A stretch of DNA of 64,000 bases, from positions 5,318,468 through 5,382,467 of the forward strand of contig NW_004454217.1 of assembly GCF_000283155.1 (NCBI RefSeq), read 5' to 3'. Each line of letters opens with the position of its first letter. Position 1 is the first letter of the stretch. Position numbers and translations under genes: made by a program. Of the stretch, positions 1 through 11,779 are shown piece by piece. The DNA is from Ceratotherium simum simum. Taxonomy: Eukaryota; Chordata; Mammalia; Perissodactyla; Rhinocerotidae. Under the pieces are notes generated by a model that saw only the letters and a program-made list of their open reading frames with translations, ran no database searches and had not been told where the DNA came from.

Positions 1-437
1 TCCAACTGTGTGTGCACATCACTTTGCCACGTGCCTGTGTGATCCTCTCATCAAGAGATAGAGTCTGTTTCCCCAGCCTTTGAATCTCATCTGGCCTTGT
101 GACTTGGCATGACCAACAGATTGCAACAGAAGTTAGGGTGTGCCAGTTCTGAACCTCCTTGATGCCACCATGTGAATACTACCAAGCTAGCCTTCTGGGG
201 GGGAGTGACTATGTGGAGCAGAGCTAAGCCAGCCCAGCTGAAGCCATCTTGGACCAGCCAGACCCCAATTGATCCAACAGCTGACCACAGACACATGAGT
301 GAACTGGGTCAAATCCAGAACTATTCAACTGAACCCAGATCAAACTGCTAACCCCAAGAATCACAGACAAAATAAATGGTAGTTGTTTTAAGAAGGATGA
401 TTTGGAGTTATTTGTTCAGTATCAAAATCTAACTGAC
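1..437 (+). repeat. MLT1-type LTR (ERVL-MaLR family), 5' end outside or at window edge
   Basis: The stretch has the typical MLT1 word order: a 'gaatct..ctggccttgtgacttg' block near 83-108, 'gtgccagttctgaacc' near 138, 'agctgaccacagacacatgagtga' near 280, and an 'aataaatggt.gttgttttaag' polyadenylation-type tail near 370-393. It is heavily diverged and carries no internal coding sequence. The subfamily is not resolved. The assignment rests on remembered consensus features, not on an alignment. Confidence 0.75.
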
Positions 438-2160
438 TCACTACATAAGAGAGGAAACAATATCATCTTATAGTCTTTACACCTTGTTTCCTTTTGGCAG
501 AAGAGTCTCTAAATACAAAGGTTTCTACCTCATCTCCCTTTTCAGTCCTGCTTGTAGGATTTTATTCTTTATGTGGCTACTTTCTCTATCATTAGGACAG
601 CTTTATGCCCAGCCAGCAGACACACAGATGTTCTCCCACTGACCTCAGAGACCCTATCTTCACATGACTGTCTTGAAAAGGAAAGAAAATTGCCTTGGAA
701 ATTAATTTTTCAGATTTATTTACAAGCCATTTTAAATTTCTGACCTGTGACAGACCTTCCTTGGTGAAGACTTGTACACGGTTCTGTGGGAGCACCAGAG
801 TCCATAGAATAAAAGCTGCCTGAAGAAACTGTATTTGGTCCTCTAGGCCAGTGGGGTGAAGATATGCTACTACTTAGTCTTTGAGATTTAAAAAACTTTA
901 ACTTATGAAACCAGGAAGCTGAAGGGACCTTGAATTCCTAAGAGACAGATTCCTAAGAGAATTCCTAAGAGTACATTCCTAAGGACAACAATCATAATCG
1001 CAGTCATCAATGCCTGACATTTACATAGTTCTTCGTCTCTAGGGAATCTACAGGGAAGTCCGAGCAACTCAAAGGCAGTGCCAAATATAAGGCGACCTCT
1101 GATGTAAGGAAGAACTGGCAAATGACCTCAAAAGAAAACTCTTTGTGAAATAGAATAAATGAAAGAAAATGCCAGGGAAGCTAGAGACCAGATAAAAAGG
1201 ATGACAAAGGTCAGGTGGGAGATTTACAGGGATAGAAAGAAATCTATACTCCACACAATTTTTCAGGACAGAACACTCAGTAATAAGGTGTTTCATTCCA
1301 TTATCACCAATAATCTTCCGTGAAGCTGTTAGAGTCTTATTTTCCACATCTGCTTCCCTTTTATATTAGAGGATTATTCCCTTCTTTATCCAGTACCAAT
1401 GTCAAACATTGTTGCCACAATTGTTATGCCCAGTTCTCTGATGATGGTATGATAGACATTTCTCTTCACTTTAGGAGAAGAGTGCAACTCCAGATAGCTG
1501 TTACTAAGAGCAGGCCTTCTGGATTCACACCCTAAAACACTTTCTGTCTGGCCAGACTCTCATAAAGCTCATAGACCCATGATGGTGCTAAACAACCCAG
1601 AACATTTTGGGCTTCAGCCCCTGAGGTAAAACAGTCCATGTCGGAGATTATTTTAAAGTGAAGATCCAGATAAACTGTAGCATATTCAAAGCTATGTTAG
1701 GTAAGGAATGTCTGAAGGAATTGGGGGTTACATAGACAAGAAGATGATTCAAGAGGTACAAAATAGCCAGTGATGTGCTAGGACCAGCTCTTACCAGCTC
1801 ATAAGAGCAGATTGGTAAATATTCAGGAATTTTGCAAGCTGGGTGACATCACACCAGTAGCTTGATATAAGCTATGGTGGGAGAATTTACACCATAGAAA
1901 TTAACAAATGCTACAAACAAGGACTTTTTTCTGAAAAGCTGATTGTTAAACATTTACCAGCATATCACTGGAAATAGCTGTCTTCAATTTCATTTTAAGA
2001 CTTATCTTTGGAGAGAGATTATATTTGGTTGTAGGAATAGTTCTCAAAGCTTTCCAATGTGGTATCTGCAAAGGCAAATGAGAATAAATCATACTCCCTT
2101 GAGCTCCAGTGACATAGTCCAAAGTGGCAGAGAATCTAAGCAAATATTAAATGTATAAAA
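438..2160. other. FSHR 5' distal flank, no gene seen
   Basis: I see no exon, RNA gene or convincing protein-coding frame here. Open frames are short, under about 95 codons, and resemble no family I know. A small imperfect tandem repeat lies at 934-984. The remainder is moderately AT-rich unique or very old repeat sequence. Confidence 0.6.
934..984 (+). repeat. short imperfect tandem repeat, four copies of 'attcctaag'
   Basis: The core 'attcctaag' occurs at 934, 949, 961 and 975. Spacing is 15, 12 and 14 bases. The first three copies continue as 'aga' or 'ag'. This looks like local replication slippage. No function is indicated. Confidence 0.85.
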
Positions 2161-2403
2161 TAATGAGGATATATTATAACGATAGAACTAAAATACTGGA
2201 CAACAATAAATACATTTTATCTAGCCAGTAAGTAGGCTTAAAAATTTTAAGTCCATGCATTTTTCAATAGGTGATTTTAAATACTGATAAAATCAAACTT
2301 TTGAAGTAAAAGGTAAAAATATAATGTAAAAATTTAAAAACAACAATTAAAATTAATATGGAGAGTATATAACATCCAAACAGTAGATGGAACAAAATAG
2401 AAT

Positions 2404-2434
<31 letters not shown>

Positions 2435-3666
2435 AGCAATAAAGAAAACAAACACAAAAATTCAAAAAATTAAAAGCAAGAAAGGAAAAAAATGAAGCAT
2501 GTAAAATTAGAACAAAATAGAAAGCAAATTGCATGGTAGGAAACAAAGCATCTATATAAATCAATAATTAGAATAAATGTAAATTATTAAGGTCCTCTGT
2601 TAAAAGAGATTGTAAGAATGGATTAAAATACAAAATCCACTTGATAAGTAGTTATAAAAGATATGCCTAAAACATAAAGTCACAGAAAGGTTGAAAGACC
2701 AAAGGTAGAAAAAATTATACTAAAAAAATATTTATCAAATGAAAAGCTGATGCAGATAAAATAGACTTTAAGATAAGACTCTATTATGGATAGAGTAAGA
2801 TGCTACAAAATTATGGAAGCTTTAACTCACCAGGTATACCATTCTAAACTTGTATGCCCCAGCTAGCATTTAAATATACAAAGAAAAATTGACAGGATAT
2901 AGGAGACAACTTGTGTCATCCTGATCATGTGAAATTTCAACAGAAATCTCTCGATTAGTTTAATTAAAACTTAAAATATTAGTAAATATACAGAAGATTT
3001 TAATAAAATAATAATATGCTGGATTTATGGAACAAATATAGAACCTGTCAACAAGTAAATAGGGAATATTGATTTTTCTCAACCTCATATTGAATATTTA
3101 TGAAAATTAACTGTTCTTAGTCATAAAACACATATCAACATGTTTAGGGAAAAAAACCAATACAGGCCACATTCTCTGACCATTATGCAATTAAGTTAGA
3201 GGTCAATAGCAAAGAGAGAAATTTAAATATCTCTGTAGTTTGTAAATTTCAAAAGCATTATTTCAATTATCTATGAGCCAAAGAAGAAATCATAATAGAA
3301 AATTGAGAAATATTTAGGAGTAAGCTAAAACAAAAAATTTACCTGTCAATATTTATGGAATTAAACTAAGGCAAAGATTACAGAGAAATTTACAGCTTGT
3401 GTATATATGAAAAGAAGAAAGGCTGAAAAACTAATAAACTGACATCCAAAAACAAAGTTAAAAAAAAAAGAGCAAAGAGAAAACAGAGGAAAAAAGCAAG
3501 AAGAAAAATGGTGGAAAGAGAAAATAAAGATAGAATAAGGTCAGCAAAGGCAAAAATCAGTCCTTTGAAAAGACAAATAAAATAGACAGAATTCTGGCAA
3601 GCCTGGTTAATATAAAGAAAATGGACAGAAATAAACAATACTAGGAATAGTTTAAAAAAGATTTAA

Positions 3667-3932
3667 GGGGCCGGCCCCGTGGCGTAGCAGTTAAGTGCGC
3701 GCGCTCTGCTGCTGGTGGCCTGGGTTCGGATCCCAGGCGAGCACTGATGCACTGCTTGTCAGGCCATGCTGTGGCAGCGTCCCGTATAAAGTAGAAGAAG
3801 ATGGACACAGATGTTAGCCCAGGGCCAGTCTTCCTCAGCAAAAAGAGGAGGATTGGCATGGATGTTAGCTCAGGGCTGATCTTCCTCACACACACACACA
3901 CACAAAAAGAAAACATAAAAAAAAAAAAAAAA
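3667..3932 (+). mobile_element. ERE-type SINE (tRNA-derived), sense, inside L1
   Basis: The copy starts 'ggggccggccccgtggcgta', has a tRNA-like B-box 'ggttcggatcc' near 3723, 'ccatgctgtggcagcgtccc' near 3764, and the duplicated 3' blocks 'gatgttagc.cagggc' and 'tcttcctca' typical of equine repetitive elements. It ends in CA and A runs. An 11-base direct repeat 'tttaaaaaaga' lies at 3651-3661 and 3933-3943, consistent with a target-site duplication, although five bases separate the first copy from the SINE start. It shows no coding capacity and depends on L1 for mobility (family knowledge). Confidence 0.92.
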
Positions 3933-4083
3933 TTTAAAAAAGAATACTAAAAACTTTATGACAATAAATTTAAAAACTTGAATGAACTGGAAAATTCCTA
4001 GAAAAATTAAGAAAAGAATAGAAATCCTGAAAGTCCAATAACAATTAAAGAAGTTGAATTAATAATTTTAAACCTTCATACAC

Positions 4084-4124
4084 ATGCACACACGTGCGCG
4101 GGCACACACACACACAACACAAAA
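4084..4124 (+). repeat. CA-rich simple repeat within L1
   Basis: Interrupted (CA)n with CG-containing variants ('cacacgtgcgcgggcacaca'). It is probably a decayed microsatellite in the L1. Confidence 0.8.
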
Positions 4125-4731
4125 CCAGGTTTGGATAGTTTTATAGACCAATAAAGCCATACTTTGAAGGAATAGATTATTCTAACTTGAAACGGTGTTT
4201 TCCTACAAACAAACAAAGATGGATTATTTCCCAACTCAGTCCATGAGGCAAATATATCTTTGATGCCAAACCATATAAGGACAACACGAGAAAGGAAAAT
4301 TAGTAATTGCATTACTCACTAAAAATTACTCAGTACTAAATTACAAATTATTGATGAACACAGATACCAAATAAAATATTAGAAAATCAAAATGACAACA
4401 ATTCATAACCAAGTTTGTTAATGTTAGGAATGTGAATAGTTTAATAGTATAAAATCATCGTCTTAACTCAGCTAATTAATAGGTTAGGGGGAAATCAAAT
4501 GCAGAAAATGCATTTGACAATATTCATCTCCATTAATGGTAAGAAAAAAATTCTTTGAAAATTTTTCTAGGATCTTTAACCTGATATCTAACCTGGTATG
4601 CATCCAAAGCCTATAATAAATATCATTTGAATAGTGAAAAATTAGAAAATATTCTCTTTAAAATCAGGAACATGGCAAGAATGCTCACCATAGCTTTACT
4701 CATCATTACACTGGGTATCCTAACCAGAGAG

Positions 4732-4892
4732 GAGAAAGGAAGAAAAAGAGACAGGGAGAGAGGGAGAAGGAAGAGAGAGTGAGGAAGAGAGGGGGTGGGG
4801 AAGAGGAAGAGGTAGGAAGGAAGGAAGGAAGGAAGAGGAAAGGAAGGAAGGAAGGAGAGAAGGAGAGAAGGAAAGAAGGAAGGAAGAAATTA
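4732..4892 (+). repeat. GA-rich (ggaa/gaga)n simple repeat
   Basis: About 160 bases of almost pure purine on the + strand, with runs of 'aggaagga' and 'agagagg'. It sits inside the L1 body. Such tracts are length-variable and can form H-DNA under supercoiling. That is general knowledge; nothing here shows a function. Confidence 0.9.
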
Positions 4893-5811
4893 AAAAGGAA
4901 GAAATAAACATATATATATGATATTTATATATGGAATTGTTTAGGTGTAGATGATAGTCTATATAGAAAATGTAGCAAGGCTATTAGGTATAAGATAAAT
5001 ATTCCAAAATCAATTGCATTTTTATAATGTGACAACAAATGTAAAATGTAATCTTAAATATTATTTACAATAGCAAAAACAAAAGTGTGTTATCTAGAAA
5101 TAAATTTAAGATATTAAGACCTTTATAGAGAAAGTATAAAACTTTATTGAAAGACATCAAAGAAGACCTTTAAATACATGGTGATACACCATATATAAGG
5201 ATAGGAAGACTTAATATCTTACAGGTGACAATTTTTCCCAAAATTAATCTATACAATCAACGTAATTCCAAACAAAATTCTACTAGGGTTTTTTTTTAAG
5301 GAGTTTAACAAGCTAATTCTAAAATGCATATGGAATAACAAAGGTCCAAAATAGACAAGATAATACTATAAGAAACAACAGAGGTATTTTCTTACCATAT
5401 ATCAAGACACTTTAAACTTCTAGTAATTAAGACGGTATAGCATTGGTGCAGATAAAAAGGACAATGGACTATAAAAGAGTTTAAACACAAACTTATCAAA
5501 ATAGTTACTTGAGATATGAGAAAGATAATTTTACAAGTGAGAGGAAAAAAGAGAGTCTAGTCAAATGGTTCTGGGACAACTGTTTATGCATGTGGATAAA
5601 AATCATTATGCCATTGGATGACTGAATTGAACCCCTGACTCACACCACACATAAATATCAATACCAAATAGATTAAAGACTTACTTGCAGAGCAAAACTA
5701 TAAAACTTTTGGAAGAAAACATAAGAGAATATTTCATGACCTCAGGATAAAGAAAGAGTACAAGAAAATGAAAACATAAATTGTAGTACATTTATACAAT
5801 GGAATATTATA

Positions 5812-6026
5812 CAGTATAGTTATGTACCACATAACAATGTTTTGGTCAACTAAAGACCACATATGTGATGGTGATCCCTTAAGATTAGTACCATATAGCC
5901 TAGGTGTGCAGTGAGCTATACCTTCTAGGTTTGTGTAAGTACACTCCATGATGTTCGCACAATGACGGAATTGCCTCAGGACGCATTTCTCGGAACATAT
6001 CCCCATCATTAAGCGAAGCATGACTG
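5812..6026 (-). mobile_element. Tigger/MER2-type DNA transposon MITE, about 215 bp, TA target duplication
   Basis: The element begins 'cagtatagttatg' and ends 'cgaagcatgactg', which are inverted termini of the Tigger (pogo/Tc1-mariner) kind. TA flanks both ends (5810-5811 and 6027-6028). The internal block 'ccatatagcctaggtgtg' and 'gtaagtacactccatgatg' matches the other copy at 22653-22862 read on the opposite strand. The orientation is assigned arbitrarily, as opposite to that copy. It has no transposase and is an internally deleted, non-autonomous copy that landed in the L1 3' region. Confidence 0.85.
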
Positions 6027-6430
6027 TAGTAAAAATTAGTAAACTACAGCTACACATATCAACATGGGTGGTTCTTAAAAATTTCAAGTTTGTGTAAAAT
6101 AGCAAGTAACAAAAGACTACTTAAAGAGTGACACAATTTGTATAAAATCCAAAAACAAGCAAAATTAAACTTAACATGTTATGTGGAGAGACATACATTG
6201 GTGATAAAATTAATGTTAAAAAACAAATGGATAATAAACACAAAATTCAGATTAATGGTCACTTCTCAGCATAGGAACATAAGAGAGAGAAGAGAGGAGC
6301 AATTAAGTAGATGCAATAGCATTGATTATGTCCTATTTCTTCAGTCCACAACTCTTTGTTTTATTATTATGCTCAATAGTTTACATTTATGTTACATATA
6401 TTATCTGTAAGTTGTGAATATGACATAGTT

Positions 6431-7800
6431 TTAAAATCAAAATCTCAATATAATAATATTTCTTCTCATTATACAAAGACTAATTTAGTTATAATTCAAG
6501 GTCTCCAAAATCTAAGTGGGGATTTCTGGGGCAGGGGTACGGGTGGGAGGTTCAACTGGTAATGAGTTTTTTGTCAAGCATAGATAAGTAAACCCTTTTA
6601 AATTAATGTGATTATTTTAAACTAATCTAAGCATTAGTTGGTTTATTGAATTAAATCCCTTTCACATCTGAAAGACTATGCTTCCAAGGGTCATTTGCTG
6701 AGTGAAATAATTTAACTGTTCATGTTAACCAAAACCATTAACAATATAGAGTTCATACAGATACTGCCTTGATCTTCCAATCCTGGAGTTAGAATGAATC
6801 AGTTGCTCTCAGAAGAAGTTAGGGAACAACTTTACCCCAAAAGTCACTTGCTTCTGTTTTTCCTTTAATGATAACTTAGTCCATTCATTACATGTCATTA
6901 TGGCTTGGTGAGGTAAAGCAGAGAGAGGGAGGAGAGAGATAGATATATACATGCTTAGCATTTTCACATAACTCAATTTATACAACTAATTACCTAAAGA
7001 TGGTGTTGAAACTAATTTTAGCAAGTAATAAATTGTAATCAGGATCTTAAAGAATATTCTGCCTTTTAATCTTCATAGATTCTGTAGTTAAAAGTAGAAA
7101 GCCACTTTACTGAAAGTGTTGCCAAACGTTCCTCAGATCCCTCACCATCAAGGAGATTGGAAATGTCAACAAAAGTGCCAGGATTGTTACCTACAGAGAA
7201 CATTTAAAACTAAGTTAAAAGTATAGATTAAATAAATTCATTTGTGCCAACTTCCAAAAGGCAAGTGCAATCTTCAGAACCTGGAGATGAGAGAATCGAG
7301 AAAGGATATGCAATAGTGGGGGAACTGCTGGCATTTACTAAATCCCCACTGAAAACATAGCCCCTTCCTTAGATCACTCAGATTAGTCAGTCGATAACTC
7401 TATCAAAACTGCCTCCCACCTACAGAGATCTGCCTGGGGCTCACTACCCCACACGCTTGTCTTCTGAGCAATGCCATTTGAGGTTATTAATTACAGAGAG
7501 AAAGAGGATCAATGACTAGAACCCAGAAGTCCTGGTTTTATATCAAGTGGGCTGGAGGAAGTTGATGCCAACACTGGAAACAGGTCCCTGCTCTTCACTT
7601 AGTGACACTCTTAGTGATGTGTCACATTGTAGATTGTGTCTTTTTCAGAGAAAGTCAATCATGTCATTCTCTTGAGATGAGAGTGATGACCAGCAGGGAC
7701 ACTTTTGCAGTGAAATAATGTAAACTATTCCAGACATGCATCAAGCTTCTATTTGCTGACTTCCTTGGGTCAGGGCATAAGAAATCAATCTCAAAGGATA
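6431..7800. other. FSHR proximal 5' flank, no gene seen
   Basis: Mostly unique sequence between the L1 and the FSHR promoter. I see no exon or recognisable repeat body apart from a short GA-rich tract near 6919-6945. Upstream regulatory elements of FSHR could lie here, but nothing in the sequence alone identifies one. Confidence 0.5.
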
Positions 7801-7904
7801 AGGGAGGAGCTTATCTTGCCCAGGAAATTGCCAGTGGCACACAGGAATTTTGCTGTTCGTCTGGAAGTGACCAAAAAAAAAAAAAAAAGCATCGTTTGGT
7901 GGGT

Positions 7905-7910
7905 CATGTG
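7905..7910 (+). promoter_or_regulatory. candidate USF E-box (CATGTG) of the FSHR promoter
   Basis: The context 'ggtcatgtgactc' matches the known FSHR E-box neighbourhood, with one transition from the palindromic CACGTG core. Distance to the ATG fits the described element. The change removes the central CpG. Whether USF1/USF2 still binds cannot be read from sequence. Confidence 0.6.
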
Positions 7911-8013
7911 ACTCTACCCGCTCTCAAGGCAGATCTCTTCTCGTAAGGGCTCTGTGTGGAGCCTCTGAAATCTGTGGAGATTTTTCTCTGCCTTGCAGGA
8001 AGAAAGCAGGTAG

Positions 8014-8185
<172 letters not shown>

Positions 8186-9565
8186 ATCAGAGGCAGCGGG
8201 AACAACTGCATGGCTGGCGTTTGTGCGTTGTGTGCTATTATTATTTTGACATGAGGCTGATAACTGTTGGGCTAAGATATTTCTGCCCTGACTGAAGGCT
8301 TGAATAAAACAGACTCCCTCAGCCCAACACTCCTGCCCTGCAGCTCTCCAAGGATCTTAGTGAGAGTTTATCTGAGCATTTGTCAGGGAAGGGCAGAGCA
8401 GAAACCGAATCCAAAGGCAAAAGGAAGACTTCTTAGTCTTTTCAACACCTTTGCTCTTGGGTTCCCTACTGTCTTTGGTGGAATCAGAAAAGCAGAACTA
8501 AGAAAAAGTAGAAACTTAGAAGACCTAGCATTGGAGGCAGGACGACGGCTTTGATTTAAGTGGAATACACAATGTGTGTCACCTGAGGACACTGAATTCA
8601 AGAATGCAAGAGTCGTGGTTGCTTTGGAGGCAACAGCAAATAATTCCTGAACTGAGATTCTGCTTCCTGGGGAAAAAGAGGGTTGGAGTAGAGGGAAAAG
8701 GGTGTGAAGAGAGGAGGAAAGGAAAGAAAAAAGCAGGTGGAGAGTGAAGGAGAAATACAGGATAATCTTTCATATAGCTAGAAAAATGTGATTGCCAACT
8801 TTAGATTTTTACTGACCTATTTTAATAAGAAGTAGAGAGACTCTTAGAGTTGGACAAGGTCTTAGACATCATTTCACTTTCTCTCTTTATTTTACAAATG
8901 AGGAATCTGGGGTCTGGAGAGGAAAGACAATTGCCCAAACTCTCACGGTGAGTTGGGGCAGAGCCAAAACTAGAAATCAGGCCTTTTGGCTTACAGTCTA
9001 CTGTTCTAACCCCAAAATCCATGTCTGACAGCATTAAAGTAAGAGGAAGGCAGGACTGTTTAACTACTTCCCCTGGAAACTGGCAAATTGTGGCTCAGAG
9101 ATTGTAGACATCCTAAGTGTTTATATTCCAAGGATTTTAAACAGAAGCCGTTATTCTAGAAGCCTGTTTCAACCTTGGTCCCCCTAAGCTATGGATGACT
9201 CTTATGTTATTGCAGAAGGTGATCATCTTTTCAGTCCACTGGTTACCGTATCTACACTCAAACACGTTGGTGTTGCATTTCAGATTTTCACTTAGGGACG
9301 TATAGCCACAGATTTGGTTGGTTCTGTTTGCTACTTTTTCCCTTGCCGACACAAGTCCTCAGTTCCTATCAAGAGGCAGCTGCAGCAGCAGGGAAAATAA
9401 CCAGTCAGCTCTGTGTTTTGGCTACACTGCCTCAGATGAGACGGTTGTTCCTGTTATGGGAAAGAATGTGCCATGCACAGAGACAGTCTGGTCTATTAGA
9501 TCGTTATAAACACAGGAGAAGTTCAACATACTTGAGTTCCTGTAAGAAGTCACTTGCTTCTAAGT
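8186..9565. other. 5' end of intron 1: unique sequence plus one MIR-like fragment
   Basis: No exon is seen. 8830-9020 has the features of an old tRNA-derived SINE in antisense: 'ttacaaatgaggaatctgggg', 'aattgcccaaactctcac' and 'cagagccaaaactag'. The rest is unassigned. Intron 1 starts often hold regulatory elements, but I see no decisive motif. Confidence 0.5.
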
Positions 9566-9569
9566 ACGT

Positions 9570-9690
9570 TTGAACAATTACTTAGCCTCTTCTGAGCTTC
9601 AGGTTTATCGCTTCTAAAATGGTTTTAACACAACCTGCTTGGTTGGATTGTTATGAGCACTAACTGATATTACCTGCCCCAGCCCCCACC
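9570..9690 (+). repeat. MIR SINE fragment, sense
   Basis: 'acttagcctcttctgagcttcag', 'ctaaaatgg' and 'ttggattgttatgagcacta' follow the MIR core order. It is short and diverged. Confidence 0.55.
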
Positions 9691-9897
9691 GCCCATTTCT
9701 GCCTCTCCTGGCCCTTCTCCACTTCTTCCAACTTTTCCCTGTGGGTCAAGCAGTGCCAACTAGTTTCTAAAGCAGACAGCCTCTAAAAAGTTACAATTTT
9801 AGGGTGATACTCCTCTATCCAAAACTCTTCTACACTAGGCTCTCTGCTTTCTGATATCTTTTTATCAGAAGACAGATTTTTTTTCATTCTGCGTAGA

Positions 9898-9985
9898 AAA
9901 CGGAAGGATGGAAGGAAGGAGGGAGGGAAGGAGAGGAAAGGAAAGAAAGGAGAGAAGGAAAGAAACAAAGAGAGAGAAAAGAAGA
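9898..9985 (+). repeat. purine-rich (gaaa/ggaa)n simple repeat
   Basis: Nearly uninterrupted A/G, with 'ggaaggaaggagggaggg' followed by 'gaaagaaa' units. No other content. Confidence 0.9.
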
Positions 9986-11000
9986 AAATCCACCCCCAAT
10001 CCCCAGGCAGTGCGTGTGTATGAGTTAGTGTGGGAGGGGCAGGACTATGATTTTTTTAAATCATAAGGTATAAGGTATAAGTGACTAAAACCTATCTCTG
10101 CCCAAGAGCACTTTTCAACTGTGGAAAGCGACTGTGGGAAAAAGTCTGTTGGACAGAACACCAGAAACAAATTTCACACTCTGGACAAAAGCTAGCCCTG
10201 GGTCAACCCCTTGCTTACACGTATGTAATAGAGGACAAAGTTGCATAAAACTAAGAAGGGAAAAAAAGTGCTTGTCAGTTATTGGCATTTTCCCCACCAG
10301 AGGAATGAGTATGGTTATTTGAGAGCTTTGATGACTAAAGAAGTTATCCGAGATACCTAATCTTGAGAAGATTTTTTTCTCTGCACATTTATTAGTAAGG
10401 TATGAGTTAGACTATTCCAGAGTTCAGCTTTGCAATCTTCTTAGCAAGGTGTATTGAGAAAAACAAGATGAATTTTCTTTGGTTGTTAGACAAAAAAAAA
10501 GAAAATTATTTGAGGATATTTTTGAAGTCAGTGTGTTGATCGCTGAAGAGCAGATAAAATGCCAAGTGAGCTAGAGCTCAGACGATGTATCAGAATGAAA
10601 GAGTAATTATTTTTCTTCCTTAAAAGGATTGGCTTAGGGTTATCTGGAATATTGGCAGAAGAAAGATGAAACGGCTTGTTCAACTAAGTAATTCTAACGC
10701 ACCTTGCAGTCTTCCGAGTTTGGATATTGACTTTAATGATGATCACATCAGGTGTAGGTGGATGGACTAGCTGGGCTTCATCGACTGCAATTGCTCAATC
10801 CATCAACATGTCAAAGCTTCATTGTTACTCAGGTTCACTTGGGGGAAAACAACTCCTACATTTTACCATGTACATTTTTATCCCATCACTCTTTTTATAT
10901 ATCTGCCGGCTATCACCAAAGATTTCTAATTACCAACCATCCGCACTTGCTGATATTAACACCAAAAGAACACAGAAGCACCGTCAACAGGCAGGTAGAG
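9986..11000. other. intron 1, nothing recognised
   Basis: I see no exon, RNA gene or clear repeat body. Open frames of up to about 117 codons near 10727-11111 lack similarity to any family I know and partly overlap a MIR. Confidence 0.5.
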
Positions 11001-11220
11001 TCCATTTATGAAAGGGCTTCTCCTATTTGCTCGGTGCTTTACACATACTACTTCCTTAAAACTTCACAATGGAACTGTAAGTTTGGGATTATTGCTCCAA
11101 TTTTCAAATGAAGCAAACCAAAAACCAGAAAAGTTTAATAACTTGGGCAGAGTCACCCCTGCAGCTCCTGAGTGGCAGAGCTGGGATCCAAACTTCAGCT
11201 TGTGTTTCTGTCTCCTCTGT
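11000..11220 (-). repeat. MIR SINE fragment, antisense
   Basis: The order of blocks 'tgctttacacatact', 'ttgctccaattttcaaatga', 'taataacttgggcagagtca', 'gagtggcagagctgggatcc' is that of an antisense MIR. Confidence 0.75.
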
Positions 11221-11304
11221 ACGTGTATACGATGAAAGTCTGATTCCTTTTACTTCTTCCACTTAAAAAAATAAATTAATAAAAGTGTCCTTTAGAATTT
11301 GGAC

Positions 11305-11633
11305 CAGAGATCGGCAAGTTTTTTCTATAAAGAGCCAGATGATAAATTTTTATGTTCATAGGACATACAGTCTCTGTTGCAACAACTCAGCTCTGCCATA
11401 GTTGTAATAAAGCTGCCACGGACAAAAAGTAAATGAATGAGCATGGCTGTGTTCCACCAAAACTTTACTTATGGACACTGTTTGAATTTCATATTTTTCA
11501 CATATCACAAATTATCATTCTTCTTTTGATTTTTTAAAATCATGTAACAAGGTGAAAAATGTTCCTCACTCATGGGCCATAGAAAATGGGGCAAGCCAGA
11601 TTTGGCCTACAGGCCATAGATTGCCCACTTCTG
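11305..11633 (+). mobile_element. hAT-Charlie non-autonomous DNA transposon with 8-bp target duplication
   Basis: The copy starts 'cagagatcggcaag' and ends 'attgcccacttctg', which are diverged inverted termini. The interior has 'aagagccagatgataaat', 'tctctgttgcaacaactca' and 'gaatgagcatggctgtgttcc', familiar from Charlie-type MER elements. Flanks are 'atttggac' (11297-11304) and 'atttagac' (11634-11641), a 7/8 match of the 8-bp duplication hAT elements make. It has no transposase. The exact subfamily is not assigned. Confidence 0.85.
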
Positions 11634-11779
11634 ATTTAGACTGTGGCTGAGAGTGGTTAAATGTTACTGGCTTAAGTAGGGTTTAGGCAGCCTGAGGTAA
11701 TACGTCACCATGGAGAAAGTACTAAACTAGGTGAGCAAGTCAGGAATGGAGGGAATATTCACGGGTGGGCTTTTAACTG

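Larger units (their letters stand above)
2160..6430 (+). mobile_element. decayed sense L1 LINE (L1M-type), ORF2 to 3' end, with nested insertions
   Basis: A long A-rich stretch reads as degenerate L1 ORF2 in the + direction. Recognisable segments include 'cctaaaacataa..cacagaaaggttgaaag' near 2665, 'aaaatagacttt' near 2757, 'ttctctgaccattatgcaattaag' near 3172, 'caagaatgctcaccat..ttactcat' near 4676 and the ORF2 end plus 3' UTR near 5655-6200. All frames are broken by many stops, so it is dead. It is interrupted by an ERE SINE (3667-3932), CA- and GA-rich simple repeats and a Tigger MITE (5812-6026). The 5' limit is uncertain. Confidence 0.8.

Noticed and set aside
4732..4892. purine tract as a regulatory element
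   Set aside because: Ordinary GA-rich simple repeat inside a dead L1, with nothing else to support function.
10727..11235. overlapping open frames of 75-117 codons
   Set aside because: Different phases, no family similarity, and partial overlap with an antisense MIR.
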